A DNA stretch of 49,230 bases from an uncultured Candidatus Saccharibacteria bacterium (lineage in GTDB: Bacteria; Patescibacteriota; Saccharimonadia; Saccharimonadales; Saccharimonadaceae): NCBI GenBank assembly GCA_947425085.1, contig CANDYV010000002.1, positions 1 through 49,230 on the forward strand, written 5' to 3'. The notes under the pieces were generated by a model. The model did not search any database. It had not been told where the DNA came from and saw only the letters and a program-made list of their open reading frames with translations. This document shows positions 40,669 through 48,434 of this stretch, piece after piece. Positions within the stretch are counted from its first letter, which is position 1. Each line of letters starts with the position of its first letter. A program made the translations under genes and the position numbers.

Positions 40669-41940
40669 TCAGTCTAACCCCCATTTCTGGCGGCGTTTGA
40701 CGGCGGCTGGCTCGCGGCGGGGTAGCTTCGCGGCGTCGGCCGGGTCGGCAAGGAGCTTCTCGATAATCCACTCAAGATACTGGCTGCCCTTGAAAACGAT
40801 AGTTTCTTCGCCAGTGGCGTTATTCTCGATGAACTTGAGGGCTTTTTTCGGGTCGAGGGTGGTGCGGGCAGGAATACCAAGTTCCTTGAGGCGGGGCGCG
40901 GTATATTCTTTCGTGCGGCGACCGACCAGGATGACCATTTCCGGACCAGCGTCAGCAATGAGGTTGGCGAGCTTATGATGCTCTTCGCCTTCGATTGATC
41001 CCTGGTCGACAATATCGCCGATAACGAGCCACTTATGGCCAGCGCGGAGATTGCGGGTCATCTCGAGAATAGATTGAGCGCTGATGATATGGGCGTTATA
41101 ACTGCTGTCGATAAGATTAAGACCTTTTTTACCCTTAAAATAGCTGCTGCGGCCGGGCGGGACGGGCATAGAACTGAAATCGGTGCGAAGCGGAACGCCG
41201 AGATAGACCATGAGATCCTCGAGCATGAGGAGCTGGATGGCGATATCTTTCGGCTGAGGTTGGGCAAAATGAAACGAGGCGGACTCAAAGACGAAATCGG
41301 TGCGGGTCGGGTAGACGTTGTAGCGCTTGAGTTGCTTCTTCGAGAGGGCGATAACTTCGGCTTTGATGTTTTTGGTCGCTTCGCGCATCGGCTCGGAATC
41401 AGCATCGATATAAACGCGCTTCGTTGTGTTCTCGGGGAGAGTGGCAAATTCATGAGCAATGGCAGCGTCGAGGGTCGGGAATTTCCCTTCGGCGACGGCG
41501 TTCTCGAACTGGATGGCGTGAGAAAGACCGAAGGAGACCCAGAGAGTAACCTCGGGCTTCAACCAGGTCGCGAGAAACTCGGTCTCGTGCGGGCGTTCGC
41601 CATCGATTTCGACGACATAGAACTCACCTTTACGCTGATAATAGAGAGCCTTGAACGGCGCAAAAAGGAAAAGCTTAATCCAGCGGAGCTTCGAGCCGCG
41701 GACGCCATCCATCCCGAGGAGATCAAAGGTGATACCGAAGGCGGAATTGGCATCGTGGGAATAATGGGCGCGGTCGCCAAGCTCAAACTCAATCATGTGG
41801 AGCAAAGTGGTCTTCCCCGCGGAGCCGGTGACGGCGATGATGCGGGGATGCCAGCGCCGGAGAGCGAAGTTCGCAAAAAACCGGAAGTAGCGAGCAGCTA
41901 CGAAGTAAAACCGTTTTTTAAACCTCATCACGGGCGTCAT
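40669..41940 (-). CDS. Mur-ligase-family protein (MurF-like)
   Basis: A 423-aa ATP-dependent amide ligase fold. The P loop is VTGSAGKTT (38-46), followed by the central domain with VVEIDGERPHET and a C-terminal domain holding IDSSYNAHIISAQS and IGDIVDQGSIEGEEHHKL. The order matches MurF-type ligases, which join a dipeptide to a UDP-MurNAc tripeptide. A basic, weakly hydrophobic N terminus (1-30) replaces the usual UDP-binding domain, so the substrate may differ. It may act on another wall polymer or precursor, as first gene of an operon with DegT and two FemAB proteins. TATAAT lies 6 bp before the ATG (leaderless). Confidence 0.9.
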   Translation of the reverse strand: MTPVMRFKKRFYFVAARYFRFFANFALRRWHPRIIAVTGSAGKTTLLHMIEFELGDRAHYSHDANSAFGITFDLLGMDGVRGSKLRWIKLFLFAPFKALYYQRKGEFYVVEIDGERPHETEFLATWLKPEVTLWVSFGLSHAIQFENAVAEGKFPTLDAAIAHEFATLPENTTKRVYIDADSEPMREATKNIKAEVIALSKKQLKRYNVYPTRTDFVFESASFHFAQPQPKDIAIQLLMLEDLMVYLGVPLRTDFSSMPVPPGRSSYFKGKKGLNLIDSSYNAHIISAQSILEMTRNLRAGHKWLVIGDIVDQGSIEGEEHHKLANLIADAGPEMVILVGRRTKEYTAPRLKELGIPARTTLDPKKALKFIENNATGEETIVFKGSQYLEWIIEKLLADPADAAKLPRREPAAVKRRQKWGLD

Positions 41941-41946
41941 AAGTTC

Positions 41947-41952
41947 ATTATA
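41947..41952 (-). promoter_or_regulatory. -10 of the MurF-like / FemAB operon (leaderless)
   Basis: TGTTATAAT with the hexamer at 41952-41947, 6 bp before the ATG at 41940. Hairpin 1 of the double-hairpin element lies directly upstream, in place of a -35. Confidence 0.6.
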
Positions 41953-41954
41953 AC

Positions 41955-42040
41955 ATAAGTCTTCGACTTATACTGTAACTTCGTCGCGCTCCGAAGAGCC
42001 TGCCAGCAGGCTCTTCACTCGCTGCTCCTTGTTATAGCAT
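41955..42040. repeat. Double-hairpin intergenic element, copy 4
   Basis: Plus strand: hairpin 1 ATAAGTC-TTC-GACTTAT (41955-41971), linker ACTGTAACTTCG then TCGCGCTCC (41972-41992), hairpin 2 GAAGAGCCTGC/GCAGGCTCTTC (41993-42016), tail ACTCGCTGCTCCTT and GTTATAGCAT. CTGTAAC (41973-41979) pairs with GTTATAG (42031-42037); copy 1 has T-A where this copy has C-G. It is placed exactly as in copy 1, against the -10 of a leaderless gene. Confidence 0.75.
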
Positions 42041-42117
42041 AAATTTCGGGGAGGCTCGGGAAAACATTGAATTTTGCGAGGTTTACCTCTGTTATTTTGG
42101 GCTTATTGGTTTTATGG

Positions 42118-42146
42118 TTGACAAAAGTGTTTTGGTGTGATATAAT
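42118..42146 (+). promoter_or_regulatory. Promoter of the 42272-43120 gene
   Basis: TTGACA (42118-42123), 17-bp spacer, TATAAT (42141-42146), with TGTGA before the -10. The leader is about 120 nt. Confidence 0.78.
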
Positions 42147-42271
42147 GGTAGAGAGGAGGTCTGTTTTATACTTTTTGGGAAATTTCTATTTTGGGAAGAT
42201 TTTAGAGAGTAAATGGGCTGAATTGTAGTATTAATTTTGCTAGAGATTGTTCATTCGAAGGAGGGATTTTG

Positions 42272-43120
42272 ATGAACAAAAAGACCACGCCACAGGATGT
42301 GGCTCGACTGTTCCCGAACGCAAGGAGCGAGAGAAGGGGCGGCAAATTTATTCTGCCGCTACATTCCAACGCGCCCAGCCTAAAGCTGGTAGTCCCTGAG
42401 GAGCTGCCAATTGGCATCAATGCCGTAGCAATGCTGCCGGGCGATATTCACGTTGCCTCCAGCTCCAAGATTAGCCAGGACCTCGGCACCGAGTTTCCGA
42501 TTTGGATTGGAGCAGGGCGCTACGAGGAGGATGCTGAATCTGGGCCGGAACTTCACTTCGAGGACTGGCTGGCGGCGGGACAGCTGCTGGTGGTTTCGAG
42601 GTGGGAGTTGACCCCGCCTGTTCAGACGGTCAGCGGGATGAATTCGCTGTTTGCCAAGAGCTACCGAGCGCATGCGCTGATGCGGCTGACTCCGCCAGAG
42701 ATGCTGGGGCTGAATCCGGTGCTGTTGCCGGTTCCGACGGAGCTGTCTCCGCCGATTGGCCCGATGTCGGGGCTGGATTTTTGGATTATTGACCGGCCGG
42801 ACTTCTATGAGGTTGAGGCCAAGATTTTATCCGAAAATCTGCGCCAGGCAATTCTGATGGGCGACCGCGAGCAGTATAACGATACCACGCGGAGTGTCTG
42901 TAAGAATATGTTTGAGGCTATCGCCAAAGATATCGAGACCGACGACAAGCTGAAAGGCTGGACGCTCAAATGTGGCGATACCGAGGCGGAGATCACTATG
43001 TTTGACCGGAACGGGCGCAAGCAGACCCAGACAGCGCTATACACGCCAGCCTATCTCGCGGGCGTCCAGCGATATATCACCGAGGGGCGCAACGGGGCTC
43101 TGGTGTTCCCCGATCCGTAA
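42272..43120 (+). CDS. Hypothetical soluble protein, 282 aa
   Basis: Not recognised. There is no signal peptide or membrane segment. The N-terminal half is Pro/Leu rich with alternating hydrophobics (FILPLHSNAPSLKLVVPEELP), and the C-terminal half (about 185-250) looks helical and charged. I chose the ATG at 42272 (AAGGAGG 7 nt upstream) over a TTG one codon earlier. It is monocistronic, with a consensus promoter and a strong terminator. Codon use is CTG-rich and unlike the adjacent MurF-like operon, which hints at a separate origin. Confidence 0.72.
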   Translation: MNKKTTPQDVARLFPNARSERRGGKFILPLHSNAPSLKLVVPEELPIGINAVAMLPGDIHVASSSKISQDLGTEFPIWIGAGRYEEDAESGPELHFEDWLAAGQLLVVSRWELTPPVQTVSGMNSLFAKSYRAHALMRLTPPEMLGLNPVLLPVPTELSPPIGPMSGLDFWIIDRPDFYEVEAKILSENLRQAILMGDREQYNDTTRSVCKNMFEAIAKDIETDDKLKGWTLKCGDTEAEITMFDRNGRKQTQTALYTPAYLAGVQRYITEGRNGALVFPDP

Positions 43121-43170
43121 TGCGTCGACGGCGATGAACTGACTTTGGATTTCACTCTATACTCTAGCAA

Positions 43171-43209
43171 AAGTCCTCGACCCTGACGGGTCGGGGACTT
43201 TTCTTTTGG
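43171..43209 (+). terminator. Terminator of the 42272-43120 gene
   Basis: A 13-bp stem (AAGTCCTCGACCC / GGGTCGGGGACTT) with a TGAC loop, followed by TTCTTTT. Confidence 0.92.
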
Positions 43210-43246
43210 TCTTCAGCCGGTCGGGTTCGTCGGGTTCGGGCAGCAA

Positions 43247-43270
43247 AACCGGAGCCGCAAGACTCCGGTT
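43247..43270 (-). terminator. Second terminator downstream of rpsJ
   Basis: AACCGGAG/CTCCGGTT stem followed by TTG on the minus strand. Together with the preceding remnant it looks like a duplicate of the rpsJ 3' end and terminator. Confidence 0.6.
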
Positions 43271-43277
43271 CTCTGTT

Positions 43278-43320
43278 TTACATCTTGATTTCTATCGGCA
43301 GAGAAATCTGCAATGCGCGT
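43278..43320 (-). pseudogene. Remnant copy of the rpsJ 3' end
   Basis: Minus strand reads LQ-IS-LP-IEIKM-stop, against [16 protein letters not shown]-stop for the true rpsJ end 80 bp away. The segment AGAAATCAA(A/G)ATGTAA is identical at 15 of 16 bases. Each copy is followed by AGAG and a terminator hairpin. A partial tandem duplication that has lost internal codons is the simplest reading. Confidence 0.5.
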
Positions 43321-43324
43321 CAAG

Positions 43325-43351
43325 AAAAATCCGAAGTGGGACTTCGGATTT
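43325..43351 (-). terminator. Terminator of rpsJ
   Basis: ATCCGAAGT-CCC-ACTTCGGAT, a perfect 9-bp stem, followed by TTTT on the minus strand. Confidence 0.88.
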
Positions 43352-43360
43352 GCTCTTTCC

Positions 43361-43687
43361 TTACATTTTGATTTCTGCGTCGACGCCGGCTGGAAGGGCG
43401 AGATTCTGGAGAGAATCAATCGTCTTCGGGGTGGCGTTGGAGATGTCGATGAGGCGCTTGTGGACTTTCATCTCGAAGGCTTCACCACCGGTCTTGTAGA
43501 CATGTGGGGATTTGACGACGGTGAAAGTGCTGCGCTTGGTCGGCAGAGGCACAGGACCGGAAACGGTCGCGCCGGTGCGGACGGCGGTGTCAACGATTTG
43601 TTTTGCGCTCTGGTCGATCACGCGGTGATCATAGGCCTTGAGGCGGATGCGGATCTTCAGACCCTCTTCTTTTTTGGCTTCGGTCAT
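43361..43687 (-). CDS. rpsJ: 30S ribosomal protein S10
   Basis: A 108-aa S10 protein. After an acidic start (MTEAKKEEG) it has the family core [34 protein letters not shown] and [20 protein letters not shown]. It binds 16S rRNA in the 30S head and also serves in NusB-S10 antitermination. It stands alone: no rplC or other S10-operon genes follow, and tuf lies 5.5 kb away. AAAGGA lies 6 nt before the ATG. The promoter is at 43777-43805 and a terminator follows, so it is a single-gene unit. Confidence 0.97.
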   Translation of the reverse strand: MTEAKKEEGLKIRIRLKAYDHRVIDQSAKQIVDTAVRTGATVSGPVPLPTKRSTFTVVKSPHVYKTGGEAFEMKVHKRLIDISNATPKTIDSLQNLALPAGVDAEIKM

Positions 43688-43776
43688 ATTTCCTTTCTCT
43701 GCTCTATAACCTCAGATGACCGCTAGACGGGCCGTCGATGAGTTTTTAGGGCAAAATGCTTATACCTTATCTTTCC

Positions 43777-43805
43777 ATTATAGCACACTTCACCTCAAAA
43801 AGCAA
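43777..43805 (-). promoter_or_regulatory. Promoter of rpsJ
   Basis: TTGCTT (43805-43800), 17-bp spacer, TATAAT (43782-43777), with AGTGTGC before the -10. The leader of about 80 nt holds a small GACGG-CCC-GTC hairpin. Confidence 0.75.
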
Positions 43806-43876
43806 GAGTTTTCGGGGTTTCTGGCGGCGTTTGTCGGTTTTGCCGATCTAGCAGTAGCGTTTGTTGGTTTTATCGC

Positions 43877-45064
43877 CTAGAAGAGGCCTTTGTAGGATTT
43901 CCAGGCGAGGATTTGGCGGGCCATGCGGTCGATCTGGGCCTCGTCGAAGACTCCGCGCTGGAGAGCGGATTTGATGGCGGTGAGACTGTTGAGGTAATCG
44001 GTTGTGACGATGAGGTGGTTGCCAGCGAGGACGGCTTGGACGGCGGGATTCTCGGAGAGGGCTTGAAGGCTCTCGGGGTCGGCAGAGTTCTCAGAGGAGG
44101 GGTTCGCGAGGTTTTGCGAGGAGGCGGCAGCGGGGTTCGCGATGGCGCCCATGGCGATATCGTCGGTGATAATGACGCCGGTGAAACCGAGAACGTTAGT
44201 GAGGAGCTCGTGGACGACGGGCGAGAGGGAGGCGGGACGGGCGGAGTCGAGGGCGGTGACGATATTATGGCTGACGAGGACGGCTTCGGCGCCAGCGATG
44301 AGGCCGGCGCGGAAAGGCTGAAGGTCGATGCTTAGCAGGTCGACGAGGGAGCGGCGATCGAGCGAAGTTCCCTGGTGAGTGTCGAGATTGTTGCCATAGC
44401 CGGGGAAATGTTTGAGGGTATAGGAAACGGTGGAGGCTTCGTGATTTTCGGAGGTGAGTTCGGAATTGAAGGTGCGGCTGGCGTCGATGACGGTCCGGGC
44501 GAATTCAGAGGTGATTTTGGCGTCTTCGCCGAGGCTGCGGCTATACATATAGTCGGCGGGGTTGGTCGAGACGTCGACGACCGGGGCAAGGTTGAGGTTG
44601 AGGCCGAGCGAGGAAAGGAGGCGGGACTTTTCGAGGGTATCTTCGCGGATGAGCGGGAGCCCGCCAGCGGCGTATAATTCGCGCGGGGAGGCGAAACGCT
44701 CCTTGCGGAGCTTTTGATTGCTGCTAACGCGAGCGACGAGGCCGCCTTCTTCGTCAACGGCGGTCAAAATCGGGACTTTGGCGACTTTTTGGAGACTTTC
44801 GGTCATCTGACTGACTTCAACGGCGGACTTTCCCTGGAAATCTTTGGCAAAGAAAATATAACCGCCGAATTGATATTTCTCGAGGATACTCGCGGCGGTG
44901 GCGTCGTCAGGGTAGCGGACGAGGAGAGTTTGAGCGATTTTCTCGTCGAGAGTCATCTCAGAGAGGAGTTGGTCGGCAACAGCATAATGGTCGGCGAAAA
45001 GCGGCGCCTGGTTATGCGAAATCAGACCGGCGACGAGGGAGCAGAGGAGAAAAAGGCTATGCAT
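43877..45064 (-). CDS. Glycoside hydrolase family 3, NagZ-like
   Basis: A 395-aa beta-N-acetylglucosaminidase-type enzyme that removes GlcNAc from peptidoglycan fragments. A short hydrophobic N terminus (1-20) suggests export. The TIM-barrel has KHFPGYGNNLDTH (His230 as the NagZ acid/base) and the nucleophile region IITDDIAMGAI (Asp301/302). A Ser/Asn/Ala-rich insertion (about 310-335) interrupts the end of the barrel. TATAAT lies 6 bp before the ATG, so a leaderless transcript is likely. If exported, it may digest host or sibling wall material rather than recycle cytoplasmic fragments. Confidence 0.92.
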   Translation of the reverse strand: MHSLFLLCSLVAGLISHNQAPLFADHYAVADQLLSEMTLDEKIAQTLLVRYPDDATAASILEKYQFGGYIFFAKDFQGKSAVEVSQMTESLQKVAKVPILTAVDEEGGLVARVSSNQKLRKERFASPRELYAAGGLPLIREDTLEKSRLLSSLGLNLNLAPVVDVSTNPADYMYSRSLGEDAKITSEFARTVIDASRTFNSELTSENHEASTVSYTLKHFPGYGNNLDTHQGTSLDRRSLVDLLSIDLQPFRAGLIAGAEAVLVSHNIVTALDSARPASLSPVVHELLTNVLGFTGVIITDDIAMGAIANPAAASSQNLANPSSENSADPESLQALSENPAVQAVLAGNHLIVTTDYLNSLTAIKSALQRGVFDEAQIDRMARQILAWKSYKGLF

Positions 45065-45070
45065 AGTTTA

Positions 45071-45076
45071 ATTATA
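45071..45076 (-). promoter_or_regulatory. -10 of the GH3 gene (leaderless)
   Basis: TATAAT (45076-45071), 6 bp before the ATG at 45064. No TG extension and no clear -35. Confidence 0.5.
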
Positions 45077-45137
45077 TAATATTTCGTGCGGTTTGGCAGG
45101 GGGATTTTGTGAGTTTGGGGCTTGTGACTAGGAGGAT

Positions 45138-46268
45138 TTACGGTTCGAGCTCGAGGCCGGTGTCAAGGTCGAGGGTGACGCGGCAGCGATATTCGGGGTA
45201 GGCGCGGCGAAATTCGCGAACGATGCGATTCTTCAGCTTGAGTTTTTCACGATAAAAGTAGTCGATAACAAGATCGAAGGTGACGAGTTTTTGTTGGTCG
45301 TCGACGTAGAAGCCGTGCGATTGAAGGACGGCGGGGTAATGCTCAATGATTTCTTCGAGGTGACGGCGCATGGCCTGGTGGGTTTTGGTCTGGCTATTTT
45401 CGGCATAGATGCCGACGGTGAGCGTAATATTGTATCTCGAGAGCGCGCCCTGAGAGATTTCGCTGGTCAGGCGATGGATGTCTTTCGCGGTGAGGCGGTC
45501 AGGGACTTGGATATGAATCGAACCCATGTAGGCGCCGGGGCCGTAATCGTGGAGAATGAGGTCATAGGCACCACTAACCTCGGGAAAGCTGCAGACGAAG
45601 GTGTGGAGCTTGCGGGAGAGCCTAGGGTCGCTGCGGCCGCCGATGATGTCGAGGACGGAATTGCTGAGGATTTCGAGGCTGGTTTTGATAATGAACAAGG
45701 AGATGATGACGCCGAGGATGCCGTCGAGACTGACCTGGAAAAACATGGTCGAGAAAATACCGATCAAGGTCGAGAAGGAGAGGACGGCGTCAAACATTGC
45801 GTCGAGACCGGAGGCGAGGAGGCTGGCTGAATCTTGGGCGCGACCGACGGATTTGACGTAGAGGCCGAGGAAGATTTTGACAAGGATGGCAGCGGAGATA
45901 ACGATAATGCTGGCGAGAGAATAGTCGGCAAGCTCGGGGTGAAAGACTTTTGGGATGGACTCGACGAGAGCGAAGGCGCCGACCGAGAAAATGATAGCGC
46001 CGACGACAAGGGCGGCGAGATATTCGTAGCGACCGTGGCCGTAGGGGTGCTCGCGATCGGGACGGCGAGCGGCGAGTTTCGTGCCGACAATAGTGACGAC
46101 AGAAGAGAAAACGTCGGTCAAGTTGTTCACGGCGTCGAGGACGATTGCGTTGGAGGCGGCGATAAGGCCGACCGTCATTTTGAAGGCGACGAGGACGAGA
46201 TTGGTGACGATACCGATAATGCTAGTCCGAATAATGATTCTTTGGCGGTTAGGCTTATTTTTGCTCAT
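45138..46268 (-). CDS. Cation diffusion facilitator (CDF) metal transporter
   Basis: A metal/proton antiporter of about 376 aa that exports divalent cations such as Zn2+, Fe2+ or Mn2+. Six membrane helices are visible; the signature RRPDREHPYGHGRYEYLAALV lies after helix 2. Metal-site residues in helices 2 and 5 fit LDAVNNLTDV and ASGLDAMFDAVLS. The C-terminal cytoplasmic domain (about 215-376) includes the metal-sensing HDYGPGAYMGSIHIQVP region and an extra Lys/Arg-rich end. Two adjacent ATGs exist; I prefer the second (46268), which lies exactly 6 bp from TATAAT as in the other leaderless genes. Confidence 0.95.
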   Translation of the reverse strand: MSKNKPNRQRIIIRTSIIGIVTNLVLVAFKMTVGLIAASNAIVLDAVNNLTDVFSSVVTIVGTKLAARRPDREHPYGHGRYEYLAALVVGAIIFSVGAFALVESIPKVFHPELADYSLASIIVISAAILVKIFLGLYVKSVGRAQDSASLLASGLDAMFDAVLSFSTLIGIFSTMFFQVSLDGILGVIISLFIIKTSLEILSNSVLDIIGGRSDPRLSRKLHTFVCSFPEVSGAYDLILHDYGPGAYMGSIHIQVPDRLTAKDIHRLTSEISQGALSRYNITLTVGIYAENSQTKTHQAMRRHLEEIIEHYPAVLQSHGFYVDDQQKLVTFDLVIDYFYREKLKLKNRIVREFRRAYPEYRCRVTLDLDTGLELEP

Positions 46269-46274
46269 CATGAT

Positions 46275-46280
46275 ATTATA
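46275..46280 (-). promoter_or_regulatory. Extended -10 of the CDF gene (leaderless)
   Basis: ATGCTATAAT with the hexamer at 46280-46275. The first ATG is 3 bp and the second 6 bp downstream. Confidence 0.65.
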
Positions 46281-46307
46281 GCATAAGTCTTGGATTTTGG
46301 GCGGCGA

Positions 46308-46335
46308 AAAGCCCCTGCCACTTGGCAGAGGCTTT
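46308..46335 (-). terminator. Terminator of the 46357-47271 gene
   Basis: A 13-bp stem (AAAGCCTCTGCCA / TGGCAGGGGCTTT, one G-U pair) with a 2-nt centre, followed by TCGCC. It stands directly before the CDF promoter. Confidence 0.8.
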
Positions 46336-46356
46336 CCTAGAAAGGTTTGTGGGCTG

Positions 46357-47271
46357 TCAGATTTTGATGCCGCGCCGCGCCAACATGGCGGCAGTCGGAT
46401 TCAGGATTTCTGAATAGTCCTCGTAGACATCCGGCAGTTTGCTGGTCGCCGGCAAATCCTGGCTGACGCCGCGCAGCTGATAATAATCGGCAGCGGGCGG
46501 ATTGAAACCGGAAGAGCCAACATGAATCAGGGTGGGACGGCTGCGGGAATTGACAAGCAGAGGCGTTCCGTTCGGGGCCAGGCCGCCGGCGCGGGCGTAG
46601 AGGCTCAGGCTAATGCGGACGATTTTGCCGCGGTGGATTTCGGGCAGGTCGTAGCCGGAGGGTAGTTGAAAACTGACGCGGATGGGCATTTTGTCGAGCC
46701 GGTCGGGAGGAATTTCATGTTTCTGGGCGATCCCAGTCAGGTCGAGGCTGTCCACTTCTCTTGGGAAGAGTTCTTTGACCAGACCATGAGGTAAGAGAGC
46801 CGAGGGCGTTTCCGGAATAAACTGAGTGTATTCCAGCGCCTCGGTAATCTTGGCGAACAGGGATAGCCCGAAATAGGGATTCTCATTTTCCATGGCGGCG
46901 GAGAGGAGCTGTATCTTGATCGGTAGAGCGCCCCGATCGGGCGTCAACGGACAAACGACATGGTGTTCGGGCGAGCTCAGAAGCAGCCCGGGCAGCATAC
47001 GAAATCGCATCGCGCAATCGGCGACAGGGTAGACGTCCAGCTCCGGCAGCTCCAACAACTCGGTAACCAGGAAAACAACACGATCGATGCCAAGGCGGAT
47101 TGTGAGGCCGGGAGGGTCAAGCTTTAGGGCAGGGGAGCGCGGAGCGTTGCTCTTGCACTCGGGGTGGATGGCGATGATTTTGGCGGCCGTTGTGTCGGCG
47201 GGGGTGGACGACTCGGACTGGTTGAATGCTCTTTTGTTGGGCGTAGCGATAGGAATTGTCTTGTCGGGCAT
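46357..47271 (-). CDS. Hypothetical soluble protein, 304 aa
   Basis: Not recognised. The N terminus (1-50) is Pro/Ser/Thr rich and probably flexible; the rest is a mixed alpha/beta protein rich in Pro and Leu (LKLDPPGLTIRLG, VFLVTELLELPELDVYPV). No signal peptide or helix bundle is seen. AAGGAG lies 7 nt before the ATG and a TATAAT-like box at about 47340-47347. It is monocistronic with its own strong terminator and CTG-rich codons, like the orphan genes at 42272 and 47673. Confidence 0.72.
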   Translation of the reverse strand: MPDKTIPIATPNKRAFNQSESSTPADTTAAKIIAIHPECKSNAPRSPALKLDPPGLTIRLGIDRVVFLVTELLELPELDVYPVADCAMRFRMLPGLLLSSPEHHVVCPLTPDRGALPIKIQLLSAAMENENPYFGLSLFAKITEALEYTQFIPETPSALLPHGLVKELFPREVDSLDLTGIAQKHEIPPDRLDKMPIRVSFQLPSGYDLPEIHRGKIVRISLSLYARAGGLAPNGTPLLVNSRSRPTLIHVGSSGFNPPAADYYQLRGVSQDLPATSKLPDVYEDYSEILNPTAAMLARRGIKI

Positions 47272-47399
47272 AGTTTTCTCCTTTCTAGTTGTGAGGTACG
47301 CTGCTTCTGGGCGGGTGCGGTCTGGCAGATTGTATCAGTTAATTATATAACTTTTTGACTGAAATGTCTATATCTCCGTTGTCATTTTCGCTCGATTAC

Positions 47400-47428
47400 T
47401 TGACTTTTATGGTGATGTGTGCTATAAT
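47400..47428 (+). promoter_or_regulatory. Promoter of the 47673-48425 gene
   Basis: TTGACT (47400-47405), 17-bp spacer, TATAAT (47423-47428), with GTGTGC before the -10. The leader is about 240 nt. Confidence 0.75.
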
Positions 47429-47529
47429 GGGGGTATAAGGTGTTAGCGTTAGGCTAATAGCCGAGGTTTTTGATGAGCTTCCGAGTGTTTTAGCTTGAGA
47501 TTGTGAGCTGGATTTCGACTTGGAGTTTG

Positions 47530-47649
47530 ATGACTTTGGCGCTATTTGGACCGGAGTGGGCTGGCGAAGCTAGGCATTATGGAAATGTTGGCGACATCTG
47601 GCACATTTTGGTTAGCTTTATTTCGGTTAGCGTTTTGATGAACTCTTAA
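47530..47649 (+). CDS. Possible 39-aa leader ORF
   Basis: ATG (47530) with GGAG 5 nt upstream, encoding a hydrophobic peptide (MTLALFGPEW...FISVSVLMNS). It stops 23 bp before the next start, just ahead of that gene's AGGAGG. It may be a coupled leader peptide or small membrane protein; chance cannot be excluded. Confidence 0.3.
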   Translation: MTLALFGPEWAGEARHYGNVGDIWHILVSFISVSVLMNS

Positions 47650-47672
47650 AATTATTGCAAAGGAGGGGTAGC

Positions 47673-48425
47673 ATGAGAGGGCAAACGACAGCACCGAAGC
47701 GGCAACGCGGGGATTCGGAAGCAGATTTTGAGCTGCGGATGAAGCTGCTCGAGGCGCAAATGGAGCGGCTGATGCTGGAACGTTACGGAAGGGCGACCGA
47801 CCGGGAGCGTTATGAAGATTTGCGAGCGAGGGCGCGGGCGGTCGGCGGCGAGCTGGAGAAGACTTTTGGCTTCGATGAGAAAGGCTGTGTCACAGCGGCA
47901 ATTTCCGGATCTAAATGCGCGACTTATCGGCGGCCGTATTGGTTGGTCCGCGAGGCGAGCGAGCTGACGGCAACGCTGGCGTTCGATTTGCCAAAACAAT
48001 TTGCGCGGCTGGAGCGGGCAATCGCCCGCGACGAACAGACTTATCAAGAGCGGATTCGGTCGCTGGCCTATGGCGACGAGATTCCGGCAGTCTGGATGAT
48101 GACTCGGGCAGATTTCGAGAGTCGGCTGCAAAAGTTGGCACGCACGGCGGGCGGGAGCCTGGAGCTGAAGACTTCTCGCCAGGACGGAAAAGTTTATGTC
48201 TATTATTATCGCTACAAGCGGCTGAAGACGGCGACGGTGTTCAATTCCCTGCTCACGCATGCACCCTATCACAGCACCGGCAAGCATCGCTACACGTTCT
48301 GGCTGCCGATTGACTATGTCCTGCTGCGGCAGCTGCTCGATAGAGACGCCGAGATTTATGCGGCGCTGCCCGAGGAAATGCGACGGCCGGGGTATCCGGC
48401 ACGGAAAGCGGCCGATCCGGCGTAA
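47673..48425 (+). CDS. Hypothetical basic protein, 250 aa
   Basis: Not recognised. Residues 20-65 form a charged helix (Arg/Glu/Leu rich, likely coiled coil: ELRMKLLEAQMERLMLERYG). A mixed domain with many Arg, Tyr and Lys residues follows, which could suit nucleic-acid contact, but no motif supports that. The ATG at 47673 has AGGAGG 8 nt upstream; a TTG 18 nt earlier is less likely. It is monocistronic with a long leader. Downstream come five 14-bp repeats and a terminator. Confidence 0.72.
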   Translation: MRGQTTAPKRQRGDSEADFELRMKLLEAQMERLMLERYGRATDRERYEDLRARARAVGGELEKTFGFDEKGCVTAAISGSKCATYRRPYWLVREASELTATLAFDLPKQFARLERAIARDEQTYQERIRSLAYGDEIPAVWMMTRADFESRLQKLARTAGGSLELKTSRQDGKVYVYYYRYKRLKTATVFNSLLTHAPYHSTGKHRYTFWLPIDYVLLRQLLDRDAEIYAALPEEMRRPGYPARKAADPA

Positions 48426-48434
48426 GCAGCTTGT

